Shown piece by piece: positions 6,383 through 12,299 of a DNA stretch of 14,365 bases. The notes beneath the pieces are model-generated. The model ran no database searches. It was given only the letters and a program-made list of their open reading frames with translations, and was not told the DNA's origin. The stretch comes from Verrucomicrobiota bacterium (GTDB lineage: Bacteria > Verrucomicrobiota > Verrucomicrobiia > Limisphaerales > UBA1100): contig JAPKDK010000047.1 in NCBI GenBank assembly GCA_028872645.1, positions 1 to 14,365 on the forward strand, read 5' to 3'. Made by a program: the position numbers and the translations under genes. Within the stretch, counting starts at the first letter, position 1, and every line of letters begins with the position of its first letter.

Positions 6383-9163
6383 ATGAATCCCGCCAATTCC
6401 ATATTTGCCGCGCTGCATTTCTCAGGGGAATGGACATTGTGGGTGGCGTTGCCGGTGGCACTCGCGGCTGCCGGCGCGGCGTGGGGATTGTATGCCAGCG
6501 AACTGGCGCGGCGCGGCAAAACGGGCCTGTGGTTGCTGCCATTGCTACGCGGGTTGGCGGTGATGTTCGTGGTGCTGATGCTCACCGGGCCGGTCATCCA
6601 AACCCATCGTGAGATTGGCACGCGCGCGCGGCTGTTGTTGTACGTGGACAGCTCGGCCTCGATGAAAGCCACCGACGAGCAAATGGAACTCTATCGCAAA
6701 CTGCGCATTATGCGGCGTTTGGGCTGGATCAAGGGCGACGCGGCGGACGACCGCGCGGCGGACGCGCTGGAGCGTTTGGCAAATTTGCGGCGGTTGCTAA
6801 CAGCGGTGGAGGGCGACACGGAACGCGATGTGCCCGGGCGCGTGCGGATGGCGCAGGAAGTGAGCGGGCAGGTGATGGATCATCTCAATGAATTGAAACT
6901 CCCCGGTTGGGACGCTGCCAAGGCGAAGCAGTTTCACGATGAAATTAATGAGCTCTTGCAGTCGGCCAATCCGGATCAGATGAATGATTCGGCGAAGCAA
7001 CAGTTGCTGAGTTTGCGGCCGGAGGTGGTGCGTTGGGAAGATGTGTTGGCGGCGTTGATGCCCAAGCAGGACGCCGTGGCGCTGGTGAAGCAGGACGTCG
7101 AAACGCGTAAGGCGCTGGAGCGTTTCGACCGCACGCCACGCTGGACGCGGCTGGAAACGCAAATGCTCGGCGGCGCGGAAAGTTTGGTGGACGAGCTTGA
7201 GATCAAACATCACGTGGAGCTGTACGCGCTGACCGCCAAGCGGTTTCTCAATCTGTGGCAAAGCGGGATCGCGGGCGAAGGCGACAGCGACCTGCTCGCC
7301 GCGCCGCGCACGTTGGAAGTGGCGGCCACGAATTTGCTCACGGATTTGTCCACCGCGCCGATGCATCACATCGCTGCCAGCACCGAGGGCGGCGCGGAAG
7401 GGGAGAAGCTGATTGTGGTGATGTTTACCGATGGCCAACACAACGATGGCGAGTCGCCGGTGGAGATGGCGCGGATGTTCAAGGAGCGCGGCGTGGCCAT
7501 TCACGTGGTAGGCCTGGGCACCGCCGAGCCCGCGCGTGACTTGGCAGTGCTCAAGGTGGAAGGCCCCGGCGATATTTATCCGGACGCGCGCGTCACCGGC
7601 ACAGTGATTCTCCACGACGGGATGCCGCCGGGTAAACCGTTCACCGTGCGCGTCGAGCACGAAGGGCAGGTGGTGTGGGAACGCGATTATGTGACCGCCC
7701 GCAAGCGGCGCGTGTTGCCCTTTGACTTTCCGGTGAAAGACATTGTGGCCGCCGCGCAGGCCGCGCAAAACCGAAACCTGCGCCACACGAATTTGCCGCT
7801 CGCGTTTCAAGTGGTGGTGCCGCCCATCGAAGGCGAAATGAAAGACGACAACAACGTCGGCACGTTGCGCGTGAACGTGGTGACGCAGGAACCGCGCGTG
7901 CTCTACGTGGACGGTCGCCCGCGCTGGGAGCAACGTTATTTGAAAAATCTACTCGAGCGTGATGAGCGTTGGAAGGTGAACATTATGCTGCCCAAATGGG
8001 TAAACAACCGCCCGATACTCACGCGTGGCAACGCGATGGGGCAGTTTCCCGCCACGCGGGAATTGTTGTTTCAATATCAACTGATTATTATAGGTGACGT
8101 GCCATCGGGACTGTTCACCGCGCGCGAATTGCAGTGGATCAAAGACTCGGTGCAGTTTAATGGCGGCGGGGTAATTTTCATTGATGGCCGGCAGGAAGGC
8201 CTTTCGCGTTTGGCAGCGGGCACGTTGCAGCCGCTGTTCCCGGTTAAAATGGCTGGCCCGCGTTTCGTCAGTAATATGGATATGACGTGGCGCTTTCGCG
8301 GCGCGGGCGGCTCGCAGGCGCCGCATCAACTTTCCGGTGACACGGCCAGCAACCTCCGAATTTGGAGCGAACTGCCCGGCCCCCGCTGGATCGCCGTGAC
8401 TGAAAAACTGCCCGGCTCTGAGGTGTTGCTTGAGGTGATATCCGGCCAAAACACGGCTATCCCAGCGCTGGTGTTCCGCCGTTATGGCGCGGGCCGCGTT
8501 TTATATTCCGCTTTCGAGGAATCGTGGCGCTGGCGTTATAACGTCGGCGATCTGTATCACCAGAAATTTTGGAACCAAATCGCCAAGTGGATTATGGAGC
8601 CGCCCTTCGCCGTGCAGGACGCCCACATCGCGCTGGATTCCGGCGACACCACCTACGACGTGGGCGACACCGCCGAGATCCGCGTGCGCATTCAAAACCC
8701 CGCGCTCGCCTCTAAGCCCGGCCTCAAGCCGCAGGTGTTGATTTTCCGCAACGGCAAACTTTTTGGCACGTTGCCGCTCAAGGCCGATCCGCAATCCTTC
8801 ACCTTCCGCGCCGAATCCGCCCCGCTCGAGCCGGGCGACTACGAAGTGCGCGTCAAAGTGCCCGGCATTCCTGACGACGCCATCCTCGCCCACACCGCCT
8901 TCACTGTTGCGGCCAATCCTTTTGGCGAACTGGGCCTCCTCCATTGTAACGAGCTGTTGCTGCGCCAAATGGCCGGCGATTCCGGCGGCGCCTATTATCG
9001 CGAGGAAGATATGCATCGCCTCGTCGAAGCCCTCAGCCCCTTCAGCGACGGCCGCACCCTCACCACCGAACTCCCCCTCTGGCAAAGCTACTGGTGGTTC
9101 GTGCCAATTATTTTATTGCTCACAACGGAATGGATTATTCGGCGGAGGCTGGGTTTAGTATGA
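6383..9163 (+). CDS. Large membrane VWA protein with inserted helical segment and pseudo-amidotransferase domain
   Basis: 926 residues from ATG 6383, 1 nt after the previous stop. An in-frame codon at 6335 is rejected because it lies inside the upstream gene and adds no membrane segment. Helices at ~18-37 and ~52-70 are followed at once by the MIDAS strand YVDSSAS (D89, S91, S93). The matching VWA strand VMFTDG (T349, D350) comes about 260 residues later. A typical VWA has about 100 residues between these points, so roughly 150 or more residues, charged and helical, are inserted (~100-330). Next comes a beta domain (~390-500), a VLYVDGRPRWEQRYL motif (507-520) opening an amidotransferase-like fold with no catalytic triad seen, a beta-sandwich near 745-845, and a C-terminal helix (~903-917). 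The layout parallels the preceding protein, suggesting related scaffold subunits of one complex. Function is not known. Confidence 0.9.
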   Translation: MNPANSIFAALHFSGEWTLWVALPVALAAAGAAWGLYASELARRGKTGLWLLPLLRGLAVMFVVLMLTGPVIQTHREIGTRARLLLYVDSSASMKATDEQMELYRKLRIMRRLGWIKGDAADDRAADALERLANLRRLLTAVEGDTERDVPGRVRMAQEVSGQVMDHLNELKLPGWDAAKAKQFHDEINELLQSANPDQMNDSAKQQLLSLRPEVVRWEDVLAALMPKQDAVALVKQDVETRKALERFDRTPRWTRLETQMLGGAESLVDELEIKHHVELYALTAKRFLNLWQSGIAGEGDSDLLAAPRTLEVAATNLLTDLSTAPMHHIAASTEGGAEGEKLIVVMFTDGQHNDGESPVEMARMFKERGVAIHVVGLGTAEPARDLAVLKVEGPGDIYPDARVTGTVILHDGMPPGKPFTVRVEHEGQVVWERDYVTARKRRVLPFDFPVKDIVAAAQAAQNRNLRHTNLPLAFQVVVPPIEGEMKDDNNVGTLRVNVVTQEPRVLYVDGRPRWEQRYLKNLLERDERWKVNIMLPKWVNNRPILTRGNAMGQFPATRELLFQYQLIIIGDVPSGLFTARELQWIKDSVQFNGGGVIFIDGRQEGLSRLAAGTLQPLFPVKMAGPRFVSNMDMTWRFRGAGGSQAPHQLSGDTASNLRIWSELPGPRWIAVTEKLPGSEVLLEVISGQNTAIPALVFRRYGAGRVLYSAFEESWRWRYNVGDLYHQKFWNQIAKWIMEPPFAVQDAHIALDSGDTTYDVGDTAEIRVRIQNPALASKPGLKPQVLIFRNGKLFGTLPLKADPQSFTFRAESAPLEPGDYEVRVKVPGIPDDAILAHTAFTVAANPFGELGLLHCNELLLRQMAGDSGGAYYREEDMHRLVEALSPFSDGRTLTTELPLWQSYWWFVPIILLLTTEWIIRRRLGLV

Positions 9164-9187
9164 AATGGGGACAAGCCCGACCCCTTT
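9164..9187. repeat. Short imperfect palindrome in the operon gap
   Basis: Directly after the stop of the VWA gene, AA-T-GGGG-A-C pairs with G-A-CCCC-T-TT around a 6-nt loop, AAGCCC. There are one T/T and one A/A mismatch. It could be a weak terminator or processing site, or the remnant of a dispersed G/C-rich repeat. The rest of the 9164-9246 gap holds no clear promoter; only a weak AGAAG lies 6 nt before the next ATG. Confidence 0.35.
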
Positions 9188-9246
9188 CCAATTCCACAAT
9201 CTTGATGTATCTTACCCAAGACGTTCGAGGCCGATAGAAGTCAAAT

Positions 9247-12200
9247 ATGTCACAAACCATTAACCCCATCATCCACGGCCAGTTGCTTGCGTTTCGCGGT
9301 CGGTTTCGTTGGCTGCAGTTTCTGCGCGGGGCGAGCGCGGGGTTGATTGTGTTTCTCGGCGGGATGTTGTTGCTAACGTGCGCGGACTGGTTTTTCGTAA
9401 TGGAAGATCGCACGCGCTGGATGCTCAGCGGCGGCGTGTATTTGGTGGCGCTCATCGCGGGGTGGTTCGCCGGTGTGCGGCCGTTGTTGCGCGTGCTGAA
9501 TGAACGCACGCTCGCGGCGATGATCGAAAAGGAAGCGCCCGAGCTGCGCAAGGAACTGCTCTCCGCCGTGGAACTCGCGGGCGACGATGAAGGAATGGAT
9601 TCGCCGGAGTTCCGCAAAAAATTGCAGGATCGCGTGGCGGGCCGAATCCAGCGCGTATCGATGGACGGCTTGTTGCCGGGCAAACGCGTGCAACGCTGGG
9701 TGATCGGCGCCGCGGCGGTGATGATGGTGGTGGGCGGATTGGCATCCACCGGTTCGGGGCGGCAATTGCTGCTGCGCGCGTTGGTGCCCACGGCCAATCT
9801 CGAACGGGTTTCGCGCAACCGCATTGTGCTGTTGGAACCCAATGCCTTTGATTCCACCGCGCCGGAGGGCGACTCGGTTTCCATTCGCGCGCAGGTCACC
9901 GGTCCCGCGCTGGAAGCCGCGCCACGGCTGGTCACGGAGTTTTCCGATGGCACGCGGCAGGAAATTTCTATGGATGCCAATGCGGGAGGCAGCAAGGGCG
10001 AGTTCACGTCCGCCATTTCGATGACGGCGGATCTCATCGAATATCAAGTGCACGCGGGTGATGCGGTGTCGCGTTGGTACACCTTGCGTTCGCGCCGGCG
10101 GCCGCACGTTTCTGGTTTTACAAAAATTTATCATTTCCCAAAATATTCCGGCCGCAAGCCGCTTACTCTGCGCGAGGAGGCGGGTGACCTCACGGCGCTG
10201 TCCGGCACCGAGGTGGAGCTCACCGTGTATCTCGATCAACCCGTGGCCGAAGCCGCGCTCCACATCCAAACCGCCACCAGCACCAACACCTTCACCCTCA
10301 CCAACAGCACCTCGCCGCGCGAATGGAGTCGCCGCATCACGCTCACCGAGAATGGCGCGTACACCGTGCACGTGGTCACCGGCGAGGGTTTGGAAAACAA
10401 ACATCGCGCCCAATACTCGCTCACCGCTCAACCCGACCTCGTGCCCCAAGTGCGCCTCACCGCACCCGCCAAGGACGTCACTGCCCGCCCCGAGGATATT
10501 TTGAAAATCACCGGCGGAGCCGAAGACGATGTTGGCCTTCGCGAGCTGCATCAGCTCGTCCGCGTGAACACGGGCGTGTGGACCACCAACGCCATTCCCA
10601 TTCCGCAAATGCCCGCCACCAACCACGCGGTAAAACTCGATTGGGATTTACTCAAACTCAACGCCAAGCCGGGCGACATCGTACTCACCAAGCTCGTCGC
10701 CATCGATCATGCCGGCAATCGCGCCGAGACCCGCGCCGTGACGCTTACACTCGATTCCGCCATCTTCGAGGCCGCCCGCGTGGCGGCGCTCAATGACCAG
10801 CGCAGTTGGGTGACCGTGGTCAACGCCGCCGCCGATGCGACGATAAAATTCACCGAAATTTCCCCCAACGACATTGACGCCATGCTGCTCCCCGGCAGCG
10901 ATGTGGAGCGTCGCGACAAAGCCGCCAAAGCCATCACCGCCCTCGCGTCCGCCCAAAGCACGTGGGCACTGGCGGGCCGCCGCATTCCCACCGCGTTGCG
11001 CAAAGTGCACGCCGGACGCGAAGCGGCGGGCATCATCTTGCTCGGTCGCGTGGCCGGCCGGTTGGAGCTGGATTGGCTCCCGCGCGCCAAGCTGCAGCTC
11101 GATCCATTGCAAACCGCGCCGGTCGTGGATCCCAAAGTAAAAGCCCACAGCACGGGCCTCGCGGATTTGCTAAAAAACATCGAGGCCGCCAACAACCGCG
11201 TGCGCCGCGCGGCAAATGACTGGCTCGCCGCCGACGAAGCCGCCGTGGCGCTCGACTTGCTCGATTATGTTTCGCGCGCCGCTGCCGCGATGCATCGCCT
11301 CGCGGAAAATGAAAACGACCCCAAAGCGTGGGAACGCCTTGCCCGCCGCCAAGCGAGCGTCACCAAGGAAATCGAAGTGGCCGAAGCCGTGCTCGGCGAA
11401 TTGACCAAGCGCCTCACCGGCGAGGCGGACAAAATTAGGGCACTGCAAAGTGACTTAAAATCTGCCCGCGAACGTTTGGTGGAAAAACTCAAAGCGCCGC
11501 CCGATGCCACGTTGCTTCCCGCTGGTCGCGCCCTCGGCCAAACGGTTTTGCAAACAGCGAACACGCTGCGACCCCTCGCCGCAACCCTCGGCAAACAAGC
11601 CGCCACCGCCCGCGCGCAATTGGAAAAATCCAACAACGGCGCAGCCGGCGCCATCCGCCAAGTCCGCGCCGCGGTTTTGAAACGCCAACAAACCGCAAGC
11701 GATTTGGAAAAGGCTAAAAAAGATGACAAACCTTTTCTCAAACCCGCCGCCAACGATGCCTTCGCGCAGGCGCGGCTGGAGCACGAATGGAAAGCCGCGC
11801 AATCCTACCTGCGCCGCCGCGCGCGCCTCGAGGAAGCTCGCCGCGAATCCACGCCGGCCTTCGTAAGCGACACCTCTCGTGCCGCCGCCGCCTTGGGCGC
11901 GGTGCGCGCGGGCTTGGACGCTGGACGCGCAGCCGATGCCGTTTCCAAGCAACTCAACACCCTTGCCGACGCGATGCACACGTTGGAAGCCGCCCATCAA
12001 CTTGCCCTCATCGAGGCTGCCATCAAAGCGCTCTCTCATCGCGAGCGTTGGGAGATGAAGGCCACCGACGCCAATTCACTGCGCCCGCGCGATTGGCAAT
12101 GGCTACGCCAACAACTCAGTGCCACGCCGCAACAGCTCCGCGATGCCGGTTTGGAAGGCGCAGCCGAGCTGGAAGCCGCCGCCCGTGGCGGGGCCGCCAA

Positions 12201-12279
12201 CGCCATCGGCGAGGAGATGAAGGGCCGCACAAAAAATCCCGGAGTATTTCTCATCGAGAAACCCAAGAAATCTAATTGA
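9247..12279 (+). CDS. DUF4175-like membrane protein with long helical C-terminal half
   Basis: 1010 residues. Membrane helices lie at ~29-47, ~59-78 and ~152-168. The cytoplasmic loop between the second and third is charged (ERTLAAMIEKEAPELRKELL). After the third helix comes an extracytoplasmic beta-rich region, ~190-505. It includes YHFPKYSGRKPLTLRE and the GTEVELTVYLDQPV strand pair, which resemble the central part of DUF4175 proteins, and DDVGLRELHQLVRVN, a motif seen in related PVC-group proteins. From ~505 to the end the protein is almost all helix, rich in Ala, Lys, Glu and Arg, and probably forms coiled coil (for example ~690-800). The ATG at 9247 is preceded by a weak AGAAG. The gene is 83 nt after the VWA gene and 20 nt before the repeat protein. 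DUF4175 genes co-occur with MoxR/DUF58 genes in other phyla, so it is probably part of the same machine. The family assignment is moderate, made by eye. Confidence 0.8.
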   Translation: MSQTINPIIHGQLLAFRGRFRWLQFLRGASAGLIVFLGGMLLLTCADWFFVMEDRTRWMLSGGVYLVALIAGWFAGVRPLLRVLNERTLAAMIEKEAPELRKELLSAVELAGDDEGMDSPEFRKKLQDRVAGRIQRVSMDGLLPGKRVQRWVIGAAAVMMVVGGLASTGSGRQLLLRALVPTANLERVSRNRIVLLEPNAFDSTAPEGDSVSIRAQVTGPALEAAPRLVTEFSDGTRQEISMDANAGGSKGEFTSAISMTADLIEYQVHAGDAVSRWYTLRSRRRPHVSGFTKIYHFPKYSGRKPLTLREEAGDLTALSGTEVELTVYLDQPVAEAALHIQTATSTNTFTLTNSTSPREWSRRITLTENGAYTVHVVTGEGLENKHRAQYSLTAQPDLVPQVRLTAPAKDVTARPEDILKITGGAEDDVGLRELHQLVRVNTGVWTTNAIPIPQMPATNHAVKLDWDLLKLNAKPGDIVLTKLVAIDHAGNRAETRAVTLTLDSAIFEAARVAALNDQRSWVTVVNAAADATIKFTEISPNDIDAMLLPGSDVERRDKAAKAITALASAQSTWALAGRRIPTALRKVHAGREAAGIILLGRVAGRLELDWLPRAKLQLDPLQTAPVVDPKVKAHSTGLADLLKNIEAANNRVRRAANDWLAADEAAVALDLLDYVSRAAAAMHRLAENENDPKAWERLARRQASVTKEIEVAEAVLGELTKRLTGEADKIRALQSDLKSARERLVEKLKAPPDATLLPAGRALGQTVLQTANTLRPLAATLGKQAATARAQLEKSNNGAAGAIRQVRAAVLKRQQTASDLEKAKKDDKPFLKPAANDAFAQARLEHEWKAAQSYLRRRARLEEARRESTPAFVSDTSRAAAALGAVRAGLDAGRAADAVSKQLNTLADAMHTLEAAHQLALIEAAIKALSHRERWEMKATDANSLRPRDWQWLRQQLSATPQQLRDAGLEGAAELEAAARGGAANAIGEEMKGRTKNPGVFLIEKPKKSN

Positions 12280-12299
12280 GAAATCTCAAAAAGAGTAGT

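Noticed and set aside
4819..7933. Several long minus-strand frames (for example 4819-5769 and 6797-7933)
   Set aside because: All are opposite the two scaffold genes, low in recognisable motifs, and His/Arg-rich.
9373..10626. 417-codon open frame on the minus strand
   Set aside because: Opposite the DUF4175-like gene in the part with membrane and beta segments; no start context or family motif.
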